Positions 8,277-18,193 of a stretch of 64,000 bases of DNA are shown one piece after another; within the stretch, counting starts at the first letter, position 1, and each line of letters starts with the position of its first letter. The translations under genes and the position numbers were made by a program. Location of the stretch: positions 1 to 64,000 of the forward strand of contig JADHSM010000012.1 in the NCBI GenBank assembly GCA_016776905.1, written 5' to 3'. Source of the stretch: Planctomycetota bacterium (GTDB lineage: Bacteria; Planctomycetota; UBA8108; UBA1146). Below the pieces are notes generated by a model. The model saw nothing but the letters and a program-made list of their open reading frames with translations, had not been told where the DNA came from and did no database searches.

Positions 8277-9127
8277 ACGAGTTTGATATGGTTTGGACTG
8301 CCATCGAGGCGATTGGCCCATGGAGAGTTCTATTTGAAATCTCCGTCATATATCTTCTCATCTACGGATTCATCGTTTTTTGCGAGGGAACCCGCGGAGC
8401 GGGTGTCCTTAAGGGGTTGGCGTTATCGGTGATTATCGCGGTTGTCGGAACCCGATTGGCCGTCAACTTTCTTAATCTGGAGAGAATCGGATTCCTTCTC
8501 ACTGTCATCACGCCTGCCGCTTTCACAGCCATCATCGTTATTCTTCAGCCAGAATTGCGAAGAGGTCTTGTTCGATTGAGTCAGGCTCCCATCTTTGGAG
8601 AACTGGTCAGAGATGAGCAAGAGTTGGTGGTCGTATTGGTGAGGGCATGTCAGATGCTTTCAAAATCAAGAATAGGTGCTCTGTTCGCGATTGAGAGAGA
8701 TCAGTCACTCAATCCCTGGGTTGATCGAGGTACTATCCTTGATGCGGAGATTTCTTCTGAGGTCATCAATACTATTTTCTATCCGGGAACTGCTTTGCAC
8801 GATGGAGCTGTCGTGATTCAGAAAGGAAGGATCGCGGCTGCTGGTTGCCTTCTTCCGCTCTCTGAAAATGAGCAACTAGGTTCTTGGGCAGGAACTCGAC
8901 ATCGCGCTGCAGTGGGACTGACCGAAGAATCAGATGCGGTGACGATTGTTGTCAGTGAAGAAACCGGTGGTATTTCGATTTGCGTCAAAGGTGAGGTTTA
9001 CAGGAATCTCGATAAAGAAGAACTCGCTGTAAAACTAAGAACCTATTACTCAAAAGCTGACCCTGAAGGAGAAACTGATTCGGGCAAAACAGCGGGCGAA
9101 AAAGCGGGAAAGGGGAGTGATAAGTGA
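8273..9127 (+). CDS. cdaA: Membrane diadenylate cyclase CdaA
   Basis: The product makes c-di-AMP from two ATP. Three N-terminal membrane segments are followed by a DAC domain with both signature motifs: DGA (in LHDGAVVI, about residues 177-179) and RHR (in GTRHRAA, about 209-211). TTG 8273 has GGAAGGG five bases upstream and overlaps the folP stop (TTGA). The ATG at 8252 would add seven residues but lacks a ribosome site. cdaR and glmM follow with 4-base overlaps, the classic cdaA-cdaR-glmM order, in which CdaR and GlmM are known to modulate the cyclase. The c-di-AMP likely links turgor or wall precursor supply to growth. Confidence 0.93.
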   Translation: MNEFDMVWTAIEAIGPWRVLFEISVIYLLIYGFIVFCEGTRGAGVLKGLALSVIIAVVGTRLAVNFLNLERIGFLLTVITPAAFTAIIVILQPELRRGLVRLSQAPIFGELVRDEQELVVVLVRACQMLSKSRIGALFAIERDQSLNPWVDRGTILDAEISSEVINTIFYPGTALHDGAVVIQKGRIAAAGCLLPLSENEQLGSWAGTRHRAAVGLTEESDAVTIVVSEETGGISICVKGEVYRNLDKEELAVKLRTYYSKADPEGETDSGKTAGEKAGKGSDK

Positions 9128-10194
9128 ATAAGACTCCTTTCAGTGTCCGAGCCATGGAATTCTTCTTTGGGAATACTCGAAACAAATTGACCAGTATGGT
9201 CCTCGCTGTCGTGGTTTGGGCTTATGCCTTTGGCAATACCGGACATGAAGAAACACGTGAAGCGATCATCTTGATAGAGCCGTCCTCCAGTGAAGAATTG
9301 GTGATCGTAGATCAGAGAATCATCGATTCCAGGATCATGGGGCAACCCGGTGATTTCTTTTCAGGAAATTGCAGAGTCACTCTGTCAGGGCCGAGAAATG
9401 TACTCGCTAGATTTTCAGAAGAGAGTCCTCTTTTCAGTGGGAAGCTGATCATCGAAAAGAGTGGCCAGATTCAGTTAAGAAATGGCGATGCGTTTGATCT
9501 ACCCGTAGGAATTACGATTCAATCTGTCGATCCTGCGACCATCACAGTGGAAGTCGATCAGTTGGAGAACGTTGAGCGTGAGATTCGGCCGTTAATCTCC
9601 GGTCAACCATTGGCTGGATTCCAATTCACAAGCGAAGACGTTGCCTTGGATCCTTCCACAGTCACTCTCATAGGTCCCAAGTCGATTCTCGAAGGTGACC
9701 AAATCAAAGTGTTGACCCGGGAAATTGATGTCAGTGGGATTTCCGAACCACTCGCTATCGAGGACGTTGATCTGCGAATCACAGGAGATGATTCCAAGCT
9801 GGTCAGATTCCTTCTCCCTGAAAATGGCATGACAAAGCTAAAGGTCGAATTGCGTCAAAACTTGACCGAAGCGACTGCTGAAGTTCGGGTTCGATATATT
9901 GTTGATGAGGGCGATGACCTAGATATCCGTGGAGATCAGACGGTTAAAGTCACTGTAAATGGTATTGAAGAAGACGTCTTACAGTGGAAAAAAAATGTAA
10001 CTGAAGGCCGATTCTATTTATTGGTGAGAGCCACAGATACCAACGGAAATAGTATGAATCCTTCAGATGATCAGGTGTATTGGTTGGAGGGCAGTTTGCC
10101 GTCAAGGATTACTCGTAATCGTGTGAAGTTAGATAAAATAATATTGTACAGTGCTGAAAAGATCGTGAAATCTGTAGAGGAATCAAGTCAATGA
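9124..10194 (+). CDS. cdaR: YbbR-domain CdaA regulator
   Basis: The GTG start overlaps the cdaA stop (GTGA). One N-terminal membrane segment (MVLAVVVWAYAFG, residues 25-37) is followed by an extracytoplasmic region with two or three YbbR-like beta domains, seen as repeated PSTVTLIGPKSIL-type and REIRPLISGQPLAGF-type segments. At 356 residues it is within the family range. CdaR regulates CdaA from outside the membrane in other bacteria, and the gene position supports that role here. Confidence 0.85.
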   Translation: MNKTPFSVRAMEFFFGNTRNKLTSMVLAVVVWAYAFGNTGHEETREAIILIEPSSSEELVIVDQRIIDSRIMGQPGDFFSGNCRVTLSGPRNVLARFSEESPLFSGKLIIEKSGQIQLRNGDAFDLPVGITIQSVDPATITVEVDQLENVEREIRPLISGQPLAGFQFTSEDVALDPSTVTLIGPKSILEGDQIKVLTREIDVSGISEPLAIEDVDLRITGDDSKLVRFLLPENGMTKLKVELRQNLTEATAEVRVRYIVDEGDDLDIRGDQTVKVTVNGIEEDVLQWKKNVTEGRFYLLVRATDTNGNSMNPSDDQVYWLEGSLPSRITRNRVKLDKIILYSAEKIVKSVEESSQ

Positions 10195-11576
10195 TATTTG
10201 GTACCGATGGTATCCGGGATATCGGAGCCCAAGGTTTGTTATCTGCAGAATCTCTTGATCGGATCGGGCTGGCTCTTTGTGAGCACCTTCGGCGAATAGA
10301 ATCGTCGACACAAAAAATCCTCATCGCCATGGATACCCGCGTCTCAGGCCCCGAAATTGAGAGTTTGATTACGGCTACCCTGCATCGTGAAGGGGTCTCT
10401 ACGATTCATGCCGGTGTGATTCCTACTCCTGCGGTATCCGTATTGCTTGCCGGCGGAGTGGCCGATTTGGGATTGATGATTTCCGCTTCACATAATCCAC
10501 CCGAATTTAATGGCATTAAGGTGTTGGATAATAAAGGTGAAAAACTGAGTGTTGAAACTGAGGCTCAGATCTCGAAGGATTACGATCGGTTACAAAGTTG
10601 GGGAGTTTGCTATTCCCGCTTGAAGAATGGGAATCATTCTATTGAAGATCAAAAGATCGATGAAACATTAGGCCAAACATATCTGAACAGTTTGTTGTCC
10701 TCGTTTCCTGAGGGGGAATTTCTCGCAGGAACAAAAGTTGTCGTGGATGCTGCTCGTGGTGCGGCATGCCATTGGGCTGAGGAAGCGTTTCGTCGAGCAG
10801 GGGCCGAAGTTTTTCTTATCCATGGCGACCCAGATGGTGAACTCATCAATGTGGGCTGTGGATCTTTGAATCCGAAGGTTTTGTCAGAAGAAGTGGTGAA
10901 TAGAAAAGCAGATTTGGGAATCGCATTAGATGGCGATGCTGATCGTGCATTGTTTTGTGATCACAATGGCGGGTTGTTGGACGGTGACGACGTCATGGCG
11001 ATTTGGGCTCTTCACCTGAAGCAGCAAGGGAAGTTAGAACCCCCAGTGGTGGCCTTAACAGTGATGTCGAATATGGGAGTTGAAAAGTTCTTCAATGAAC
11101 ATGGCATCGAAGTATTGAGAACCCCGGTGGGAGATCGTGAGATTGCTATCGCATTGAAAAATAGCGGTGGCCAGTTGGGTGGAGAAACCTCCGGTCATAT
11201 CATCCATCGCTCAATGGCAGCGACCGGAGATGGTATTCGAACGGGATTATCAGTAGCCCTCTGCCTGAAAGAATCGGGTCGCACCCTTTCAGAGTTGCGT
11301 GGACAGTTCGATCGATTCCCATTGAAGCAAAGAACTATCAAGATCGAGTATCGTCCCGACTTTGAGTCCTTAGCGATTCTTGGGGCAACCATGACCGAAG
11401 CTGAAAAGGCATTGGGGCAACAGGGACGGATTGTCGTGCGATATTCCGGTACTGAGCCCTTGCTCCGCATCCTAGTGGAAGCCGAAAGCGAAGAGCTATC
11501 CCAGCATTGGATTGAAAGACTGCTCCAGTCCGCAAGAAGTGAAGCCTCTCTTGGAACGCTGACAGAAGTCCTTTAG
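10191..11576 (+). CDS. glmM: Phosphoglucosamine mutase
   Basis: This 461-residue phosphohexomutase converts glucosamine-6-phosphate to glucosamine-1-phosphate for UDP-GlcNAc, peptidoglycan and LPS. The visible motifs are the N-terminal FGTDGIRD, the phosphoserine loop SASHNPPEFNGIK with the active Ser at residue 100, the metal loop DGDADR, the sugar loop GGETSGH, and the C-terminal phosphate-binding RYSGTEPLLRI. Placement after cdaA-cdaR with an ATGA overlap makes GlmM more likely than a phosphomannomutase. No hairpin terminator is visible in the short convergent gap that follows. Confidence 0.95.
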   Translation: MIFGTDGIRDIGAQGLLSAESLDRIGLALCEHLRRIESSTQKILIAMDTRVSGPEIESLITATLHREGVSTIHAGVIPTPAVSVLLAGGVADLGLMISASHNPPEFNGIKVLDNKGEKLSVETEAQISKDYDRLQSWGVCYSRLKNGNHSIEDQKIDETLGQTYLNSLLSSFPEGEFLAGTKVVVDAARGAACHWAEEAFRRAGAEVFLIHGDPDGELINVGCGSLNPKVLSEEVVNRKADLGIALDGDADRALFCDHNGGLLDGDDVMAIWALHLKQQGKLEPPVVALTVMSNMGVEKFFNEHGIEVLRTPVGDREIAIALKNSGGQLGGETSGHIIHRSMAATGDGIRTGLSVALCLKESGRTLSELRGQFDRFPLKQRTIKIEYRPDFESLAILGATMTEAEKALGQQGRIVVRYSGTEPLLRILVEAESEELSQHWIERLLQSARSEASLGTLTEVL

Positions 11577-11598
11577 TTTTTTGCAGAAGTTCCGTGGC

Positions 11599-12717
11599 TC
11601 AAAAAGGCAAGTCACCTGTTCCGCTCGAATCTCCCGAACTTGTATTTTTTGCGGTTTGCCCCGCATCGTGAGATCTTTCCGGGTTGTGAAATCCTGGGTT
11701 CCCATCAAGAGAGTTCGAAAAGTAGGGACGCGTGTCCAAAAGCATTGAATAATCTCCAAAGCGCGGATCTCCCGGTCCGGGAGCTGCCTTTTTGAACAGT
11801 TCAAGGAAGCCCGTCAGCTTTGCATCCAGATTATCAATAAAGTGCATCGCTAGAGCTTCAGGTGTACTCGGTTTTTTCGGGGATCCAAATTCAAGTTTGC
11901 CATGATGACTTGCCACCAAGTGTTGAATCTGCAGCACAATCTCTGGATCGATGTCTTCGATTTGAGAGGACGCTTCATGGATCCAGTTACAGCACATCAC
12001 GATATGCCCTAACAGTTGTCCTTCTGCGGTGTAAGAAAAACCGTTTTCGATGCCCAGTTCTTCAGTTTTCGCGATGTCGTGAAGAAGAACTCCCGCAATA
12101 AGAACATCCCGATCGAGCCATGGGTAATGGTCGCAAACTTTGTCAGCAAGATTGACGAGGGAAATGACATGTTCAAGAAGGCCACCGATGTAGGCGTGGT
12201 GCATCGCTTTTCCGGCAGGAGAGAGTCTCAGCCGATCTCTCAATCCTGGTCTTGCCAATATGGTGACTACGAGTTGCCTGACATCATCGTTCCGTAGGGA
12301 GGCCACTCTTTCTTCAAGCTCTCGTTCGAGTGTTGGAATGTCTTGTTGGGTTCTGGGAAGGAATTCCGTCGCTTCTAGGCCCGCCTCGTCTGCACTGAGT
12401 GCTTCCAAGGAATCAATGATGACCTGTGGGGATCCTTGGTATTCCTCGACCCTGCCTTCGAGTCTGAGAAAGGGTTTCCGCTGAATATCACGGAATTCTT
12501 CCTGGCTACTTTCCCAGCGCATGGCTTTGACGCCCGCAGTTCGATCACGAAGCGTCATTGGAATAAAGAATTTACCATTTCTGGCAGTCTTCAGACTAGC
12601 GTCCTCGACGAGGTAGACACCCTCTATACGGTCGCCCCGGTTGAGTGATTCAAGTGTACGTTGACTCAAGGAGTCCCCTTCCTGACCCGAACGATACGGG
12701 TCCTGAAGGAGTCTCAC
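11599..12717 (-). CDS. OB-fold plus HD-domain nuclease, YhaM-like
   Basis: The N-terminal part (about residues 25-100) is an OB-fold of the form GDRIEGVYLVEDASLKT...GKFFIPMTLRDRTAGVKAMRW. An HD phosphohydrolase domain follows, with HHAYIGGLLEHVISLV, LLHDIAKTEE and VASHHG supplying the metal ligands. The tail is low-complexity, ending GTGDLPF. YhaM proteins are 3'-5' exonucleases acting on RNA and ssDNA. GTG 12717 has GAGGGA upstream and is preferred; TTG 12738 would add seven residues without a ribosome site. The gene converges with glmM and diverges from the TPR protein gene. Confidence 0.85.
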   Translation of the reverse strand: MRLLQDPYRSGQEGDSLSQRTLESLNRGDRIEGVYLVEDASLKTARNGKFFIPMTLRDRTAGVKAMRWESSQEEFRDIQRKPFLRLEGRVEEYQGSPQVIIDSLEALSADEAGLEATEFLPRTQQDIPTLERELEERVASLRNDDVRQLVVTILARPGLRDRLRLSPAGKAMHHAYIGGLLEHVISLVNLADKVCDHYPWLDRDVLIAGVLLHDIAKTEELGIENGFSYTAEGQLLGHIVMCCNWIHEASSQIEDIDPEIVLQIQHLVASHHGKLEFGSPKKPSTPEALAMHFIDNLDAKLTGFLELFKKAAPGPGDPRFGDYSMLLDTRPYFSNSLDGNPGFHNPERSHDAGQTAKNTSSGDSSGTGDLPF

Positions 12718-12795
12718 CTCTTCGGGCGTCCCTCGCAACCCTTGGTGGGACTTGCAGGGTTCAACATATCGGGGGACAATCGATCCTCGGAAGAA

Positions 12796-14808
12796 ATGAC
12801 CCGGACCTTCAAGGAGGACTTTTTGTTTGCAATCAGTAACGCTCAGGTTTGTGAGTTGGGGAACTCCCGCCTCCAGCGAGGTCTTCTCGCAATATTGGCA
12901 TCTACCCTAATATCACTATTTCCCAGTACCTCCGTCGAGGCTCAGGTTCGCGCCAGAATGATCGATGGAAAAATTGCAGAAGGTCGCTTCTACGATTTAG
13001 GGAATGAATACCTAGAACTGAGTCGTCGCCTAGGAACAAAGTTGGTCCTGAAAAGGGAAGTATTGGGGTGGAGTAGTTACGATCTCGAGAAAGATGATCT
13101 CGGAGGAATTCTGCTGGTATTGAAAAGCGGAATGGAGCTCGGGGGTAAAGTTCGATTCGACTCTGGTACAAGAGAGTGGGTTGTCGAACTCGAGTTAGGT
13201 AGTGCTCGTTACAATGACGTAGATGTGAATCGAACGATTCAACCAGATGGAATGACGAGCGATGACCGTTTCACAGTGAGATTAGGATTTCACGATCGGC
13301 TGAACAAAGCGGTCGATTCGATTCGTAACGGTGACGCGCTGGCAAAGAAAGATGCTGAGAAATTTATTCGATCAGCAGGGTTCTTCGCGATGGCGACTTT
13401 AACGGAAGAGTTGGATAAAAAATCGAATCCTGTACTTCGCCGGTTGCACCTCGAAGAGAAATTTCGAATGGCATTGCCCGCAGGAGTTTCAGATTCGCAT
13501 CCGGGATTTCTCAATGCATTGGTTCTCGGAGATCCAGAGCAGCAGATCACTCTTCTTCGCGAGGTATTGTTAGAGAACGGTTCAGATCTCTACCCACTTC
13601 TGGGGCTCTTGTTACTCGATGACAATCAAAGCTCGGAACTGAGATCCTTTTGTATCGACATTCTTCAGAGAACTCACAGCGTGACGGAATTGGTCAAGGC
13701 TTGGCAGATTTCTCAAGGACGCGCCCAGTTGGCTCTGGCGATCGCTTTGGGGGAGAATGGGCTCTATATAGGCTTCTCTACGCTACTGGACGCTCTGGGC
13801 TTAGATGAGCAGAGAGCTCGAACTCTTGCGGCTTCAAAATTGGAAGAGTACACCGGAGAGACTTTTGGCTTTGATCCCGCGGGCGCTCTCGAAGATCGTC
13901 AAGTGGCGATCGCAAAGTGGCGTGAATGGTGGTCGCTCAACAAGGATAGTATTGAAACCGTCACTTTAGCGGCGATGGAAAACAATACTGATAATCCTCA
14001 GCGTCGAAGGTCTTCGGATCTTTGGAGGAAAGGTCTCGAAGCACGCACGGATGGACGATTGGATTCTGCGGAGAGATTCTTCGAGCAGGCCATCGAACAA
14101 GATCCGAGTGCTATGGGACCCTTTGTGAGTCTGGGAGTCTTACTCTATCAAGATCGATCCGATTATGGCAAAGCATTGGAGTACTTCTCCAAAGCACTCG
14201 GTCGGAAGCCAGGTAGTGGAGACAATGTTAATGAGAGAGCCTGCTACTACCATATTGGAAAAATATACGCTTTGGGTTTCGATTTGGAAAAGGCCAGAGG
14301 GGCATTGACCAAGTCTGTTCAGATTGATCCCAATTATTCAGTGGCGTGGTTTGAATTGGGTCGGGTCAAGTATGACGAAGCATTACTGAGTGATGGCGAC
14401 CGTGCGCAGAGACTGAAGTTACTCCTCGATGCAAGGAACACCTTTTCCAGAGGAGCGACTGCTCTGGCGAGGTATCGTGAAGGTCTTGTCGTCGTTGACC
14501 GAACGAATCTTCCCTTCGACAGTCAGTTGCCATTTTCAGCACGTGATCATAACAACTCGATCCGCCAGATCAGGAAGAGGATTCTTGCCGAAATGGGAAG
14601 ATTCAGAGTTCGTATGGCTTCCATTTCGCTGATGGTCTCAGACTACAACGAGGTATTGAAGGAGTTCGAACTGGCTCGCCAAGAAGGCTGCCTCAATGAT
14701 GACCTGAAGTTCCTAGCGAGTAAGGCTAGAGTGCTTATTGCCGCTCAAGAGGAGGGTGGCACTGAGTCCGATTCTGCCCCGTCACAGGACTCGAATTCGA
14801 CTCCCTGA
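12796..14808 (+). CDS. Secreted HEAT/TPR-repeat protein
   Basis: The chosen start is ATG 12796, which places a signal peptide (LLAILASTLISLFPSTSVEAQ) near residues 31-51. The frame is open further upstream, but using it would overlap the divergent nuclease gene. After the signal comes a beta-rich region (about 55-140), then HEAT-like helices ending with YTGETFGFDP and KWREWW. That W-x-x-WW ending is common in planctomycete HEAT proteins. The C-terminal part has at least three TPR units, such as RRSSDLWRKGLEARTDGRLD and AMGPFVSLGVLLYQ, with another at ALTKSVQIDPNYSVAWFELG. The 670-residue protein is likely a periplasmic scaffold. No enzymatic motif is seen. Confidence 0.78.
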   Translation: MTRTFKEDFLFAISNAQVCELGNSRLQRGLLAILASTLISLFPSTSVEAQVRARMIDGKIAEGRFYDLGNEYLELSRRLGTKLVLKREVLGWSSYDLEKDDLGGILLVLKSGMELGGKVRFDSGTREWVVELELGSARYNDVDVNRTIQPDGMTSDDRFTVRLGFHDRLNKAVDSIRNGDALAKKDAEKFIRSAGFFAMATLTEELDKKSNPVLRRLHLEEKFRMALPAGVSDSHPGFLNALVLGDPEQQITLLREVLLENGSDLYPLLGLLLLDDNQSSELRSFCIDILQRTHSVTELVKAWQISQGRAQLALAIALGENGLYIGFSTLLDALGLDEQRARTLAASKLEEYTGETFGFDPAGALEDRQVAIAKWREWWSLNKDSIETVTLAAMENNTDNPQRRRSSDLWRKGLEARTDGRLDSAERFFEQAIEQDPSAMGPFVSLGVLLYQDRSDYGKALEYFSKALGRKPGSGDNVNERACYYHIGKIYALGFDLEKARGALTKSVQIDPNYSVAWFELGRVKYDEALLSDGDRAQRLKLLLDARNTFSRGATALARYREGLVVVDRTNLPFDSQLPFSARDHNNSIRQIRKRILAEMGRFRVRMASISLMVSDYNEVLKEFELARQEGCLNDDLKFLASKARVLIAAQEEGGTESDSAPSQDSNSTP

Positions 14809-14911
14809 GCGTAATTTTGTAAGAATTCAAGATACCCGAGCTCCTCATGTTCGGGTCTCGTTGCACCCCTGTCTCTGGGGGGATAGTCTGCCCCATCGTC
14901 GACCGACGATT

Positions 14912-14960
14912 CCGATTCATTGAATCGGTCTCCAGAGATTCGATCTCTAGAGATTCGGTT
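14912..14960 (+). repeat. Palindrome plus 15-bp imperfect tandem repeat upstream of sucC
   Basis: CCGATTC-ATT-GAATCGG (14912-14928) is a perfect 7-bp inverted repeat. It runs into a 15-bp imperfect tandem repeat: AATCGGTCTCCAGAG (14923-14937), ATTCGATCTCTAGAG (14938-14952), and a partial third copy starting ATTCGGTT. The 268-bp gap between the TPR gene and sucC holds nothing else that I recognise. It may be the sucC leader or a binding site. Confidence 0.5.
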
Positions 14961-15076
14961 GCCGCTGATGGTGATTCCCGGACATGCACATGCTGATCCG
15001 GTCTCTCGGAGTTTTTCCTTTGAGGTCACTGATTCGATATCCATTTGTGACGGACTGTCAGGAAGGAACAGAAGAT

Positions 15077-16249
15077 TTGAAGATACATGAGTACCAGGCC
15101 AAAAAAATCCTAGCGAGTTATGGAATTCCGGTACCTCAAAGTGAGGTGGCCTTTAGCGTCGCTGAAGCCATCGAAGGTGCACGCAAACTCGGCGAAGGGG
15201 TTAGGGTCGTAAAAGCCCAAATCCATGCTGGTGGACGAGGTAAAGGTGGTGGCGTTAAAGTCACCATGAATACCGAACAGTGCCATGAGGCGATTGAGTC
15301 CATTTTTGGTATGCAACTTATCACGCATCAGACTGGGCCTGAGGGCAAAGAAGTGACAACGCTTCTGATTGAAGAAGGTTGTGACATCGCGAGAGAAATT
15401 TACTGTGGACTTGTTATCGATCGCGCTGCTGAAAAGCCGGTCCTCATGGTCAGTTCCGAAGGCGGAATGGATATTGAGGAGGTCGCCGCTGAGCGTCCTG
15501 AGGCGATTCATAAAGCACCCATTTCTGGAGATGGATCTCTTTCTCCTGAAGATGCCCGTCGCCTTGCGACAGCATTGGAAATGGAAGGCGCAACCGCTGA
15601 CCAGTTTTGCGTGTTAGCGAGTAAACTCTCAAGCTTGTTCGTCAAGGAGGATTGCTCGCTTGCTGAGATAAATCCTTTGGTCGTGACGGGCACAGGAGAC
15701 GTGATCGCTCTCGACGCCAAGATCGATTTCGATGAAAACGCAGCCTTCCGTCATCCTGAGCATGCAGAGTTGAGAGACCTCTCCGAGGAAGATCCCAGAG
15801 AAGCGAGAGCTGAGGAGTGGGAACTCTCATACGTGGGTATGGATGGAAACATCGGCTGTTTGGTCAATGGTGCTGGCTTGGCTATGGCAACCATGGACAT
15901 CATTAAGTTGCGAGGCGGAGAACCCGCCAACTTCCTTGATGTAGGTGGAACTGCAACTGCTGAACGCGTGACAGAGGCTTTCAAGATCATTCTTGAAGAT
16001 CCAAATGTCGCCGCCATTCTCGTTAATATATTTGGTGGAATCATTCGTTGCGATTTGATCGCAGAAGGAATCGTGGAAGCCGCAAAGCAGACGAACTTGT
16101 CTGTACCTCTCGTTGTTCGACTTGAAGGAAATTCAGTCGCAGATGGACACAAGATTCTCAAATCATCGGGAATCGATGTCATCACAGCCGACGATCTTTC
16201 GGATGCAGCCATCAAGGCTGTCACCGCTGCTGAAGGGAGTCCCGCATGA
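15077..16249 (+). CDS. sucC: Succinyl-CoA synthetase beta subunit
   Basis: The start is TTG 15077, eight bases after GGAAGGAA, giving 390 residues, the usual family length. It begins [20 protein letters not shown]. The ATP-grasp domain carries [16 protein letters not shown]. The C-terminal ligase half has [19 protein letters not shown] and [10 protein letters not shown]. The enzyme converts succinyl-CoA, NDP and Pi to succinate, CoA and NTP in the TCA cycle. It overlaps sucD by four bases (ATGA). Confidence 0.96.
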   Translation: MKIHEYQAKKILASYGIPVPQSEVAFSVAEAIEGARKLGEGVRVVKAQIHAGGRGKGGGVKVTMNTEQCHEAIESIFGMQLITHQTGPEGKEVTTLLIEEGCDIAREIYCGLVIDRAAEKPVLMVSSEGGMDIEEVAAERPEAIHKAPISGDGSLSPEDARRLATALEMEGATADQFCVLASKLSSLFVKEDCSLAEINPLVVTGTGDVIALDAKIDFDENAAFRHPEHAELRDLSEEDPREARAEEWELSYVGMDGNIGCLVNGAGLAMATMDIIKLRGGEPANFLDVGGTATAERVTEAFKIILEDPNVAAILVNIFGGIIRCDLIAEGIVEAAKQTNLSVPLVVRLEGNSVADGHKILKSSGIDVITADDLSDAAIKAVTAAEGSPA

Positions 16250-17127
16250 GCGTGATCATCAATTCTGACACCCGGGTCATCGTTCAGGGTTTCACAGGAA
16301 AAAATGGAACACTTCATAGTGAGCAAATGATGGAGTACGGCACTCAGATCGTAGGTGGTGTCACGCCCAAAAAAGGCGGTACCACACATCTGGGAAAACC
16401 CGTCTTCGATGACGTTGCCAGCGCACGTGAAGCGACAAACGCCAATGCCAGTATCATCTATGTTCCAGCACGATTTGCGGCTGCGGCTGTGATCGAGGCA
16501 GCAGAGGCAGGGATTCCTTTCATCGTGTGTATCACAGAAGGTGTCCCTACTCTGGACATGGTCAAAGCAAAAGCAGCGGTAAAGTCTGCGGGTGCAAGGT
16601 TACTGGGTCCTAATTGTCCCGGAATCATCACACCTGGTGAGTGCAAAATGGGCATCATGCCGGGCTTTATTCACAGACCGGGTTCCGTAGGTATCGTCAG
16701 TCGAAGTGGTACTTTGACCTACGAAGCAGTTCATCAGACGACTCAACTCGGCCTCGGCCAGACGACCTGTGTCGGCATCGGTGGCGATCCCATCATCGGG
16801 ACGACCTTTCTAGATGTACTGAAGTTGTTTAATGCTGACCCCGCAACCGAGTCCATCGTCATGGTGGGTGAAATCGGAGGAACTGCGGAAGAAGAAGCAG
16901 CGGAATACATCGCTGCTGAAGTGAAGAAGCCTGTAGTGGGTTTCATTGCCGGTAGAACGGCTCCTCCGGGCCGCAGAATGGGACACGCCGGTGCCATTGT
17001 CAGTGGAGGAAAAGGTACCGCAGAGGAGAAAGTGGCAGCACTGAAGGCCGCTGGAGTCCATGTTGCAGATTCTCCAGCAGGAATTGGTCAGACACTCTCC
17101 GAGGTTCTTTCGGAAATAAATTCGTAA
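16246..17127 (+). CDS. sucD: Succinyl-CoA synthetase alpha subunit
   Basis: The 293-residue subunit has the CoA-binding N-terminus ([20 protein letters not shown]), the [13 protein letters not shown] and [12 protein letters not shown] segments, and the phosphohistidine loop [17 protein letters not shown] near residues 246-262. It pairs with SucC in the cytoplasm. A 56-base gap separates it from mdh, so the three genes are likely one transcript ending at the terminator at 18153. Confidence 0.96.
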   Translation: MSVIINSDTRVIVQGFTGKNGTLHSEQMMEYGTQIVGGVTPKKGGTTHLGKPVFDDVASAREATNANASIIYVPARFAAAAVIEAAEAGIPFIVCITEGVPTLDMVKAKAAVKSAGARLLGPNCPGIITPGECKMGIMPGFIHRPGSVGIVSRSGTLTYEAVHQTTQLGLGQTTCVGIGGDPIIGTTFLDVLKLFNADPATESIVMVGEIGGTAEEEAAEYIAAEVKKPVVGFIAGRTAPPGRRMGHAGAIVSGGKGTAEEKVAALKAAGVHVADSPAGIGQTLSEVLSEINS

Positions 17128-17183
17128 TCAAAAGTTGAAATGACAGGCTTCCAGAGTGAAGTCGCATGAGAGGAAACATGACT

Positions 17184-18128
17184 ATGGCACGGCGAAAGAT
17201 CGGAGTTATTGGCGGCGGATTCGTCGGCTCCACAACTGCTCAGCGTATGGCCGAAAAAGAACTCGGCGAAGTCGTACTTTTTGACATTCTTGAGGGCATG
17301 CCTCAAGGCAAGGCTCTCGACCTCGCCCAAGCAGCCCCAGTTTGCGGGTATGAGACAGGCGTCATTGGAACCAACGATTACGCTGATCTCGCAGGAGCAG
17401 AGCTTGTTGTTATCACTGCAGGAATGCCCAGAAAACCAGGGATGGATCGATCTGATCTACTCAAGGTGAATGGCGAGATCCAGCAGAAGGTCGTTTCGGG
17501 GATCATGGAAGTGGCTCCAGATGCCACTCTGGTCATCGTATCCAATCCTCTGGACGTGATGTGCTACGTGGCTCACCAAGTATCTGGTTTGCCGAGCAAC
17601 AAGGTTGTGGGAATGGCTGGAGTCTTGGATACGGCTCGCTATCGCGCTTTCCTTGCCATGGAGTTGGGTTGTTCGACGAAAGACATTCAGGCGATGGTTC
17701 TTGGGGGGCATGGCGATAGCATGGTTCCTTTGACGTCGACCGCCTCTGTCAGTGGTATTCCTGTACAGCAGTTGATCGCACCTGAAAGATTGGCGGAAAT
17801 CGTCGATCGAACACGCCATGGAGGTGCCGAAATCGTCAAGCTGTTGAAAACAGGGAGCGCATATTACGCCCCGAGTGCAGCAGCAGTCGCGATGGCTGAA
17901 TCCATCCTTTTGGATCAAAAGAGAGTTCTTCCATGTTGTGCACTTCTCAATGGAGAGTATGGCATCAACGATACCTGGGTGGGTGTTCCAGTCGTCTTGG
18001 GCTCAAACGGAGTCGAGAAAGTATTGGAAGTGGATCTCAGTGAGGAAGATCGTGGTGCTCTTCACAGTTCCGCGGGAGCAGTGAATGGTGGACAGCAAGA
18101 GATTTCCGAGATGCTCAGCCTCGCTTGA
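17184..18128 (+). CDS. mdh: Malate dehydrogenase
   Basis: ATG 17184 lies nine bases after AGAGGA; ATGs at 17166 and 17178 are in frame but poorly spaced. The 314-residue product has the NAD-binding Rossmann start KIGVIGGGFVGSTTAQ, the substrate-loop MPRKPGMDRSDLL, SNPLDVMCYVA, and the catalytic GGHGDSMVP. The RKPGMxR loop fits malate rather than lactate specificity (LDH-like MDH type). It oxidises malate to oxaloacetate and works with SucCD in the TCA cycle. Confidence 0.95.
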   Translation: MARRKIGVIGGGFVGSTTAQRMAEKELGEVVLFDILEGMPQGKALDLAQAAPVCGYETGVIGTNDYADLAGAELVVITAGMPRKPGMDRSDLLKVNGEIQQKVVSGIMEVAPDATLVIVSNPLDVMCYVAHQVSGLPSNKVVGMAGVLDTARYRAFLAMELGCSTKDIQAMVLGGHGDSMVPLTSTASVSGIPVQQLIAPERLAEIVDRTRHGGAEIVKLLKTGSAYYAPSAAAVAMAESILLDQKRVLPCCALLNGEYGINDTWVGVPVVLGSNGVEKVLEVDLSEEDRGALHSSAGAVNGGQQEISEMLSLA

Positions 18129-18152
18129 ACTGAAAGTTGAACAAGACATCTC

Positions 18153-18193
18153 AAAAGGCCTACTCGTCGTCTTCGATGAGTAGGCCTTTTTTT
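18153..18193 (+). terminator. Rho-independent terminator after mdh
   Basis: GGCCTACTC (18157-18165) pairs with GAGTAGGCC (18178-18186) as a 9-bp stem with a 12-base loop, extended by AAAA/TTTT and followed by seven Ts. The stem overlaps the last codons and stop of the convergent XRE gene. It may also serve that gene, but on that strand the trailing T run is only four. Confidence 0.9.

Noticed and set aside
12661-12795. Upstream extension of the TPR protein
   Set aside because: It overlaps the divergent nuclease's 5' end and would push the signal peptide far from the N-terminus.
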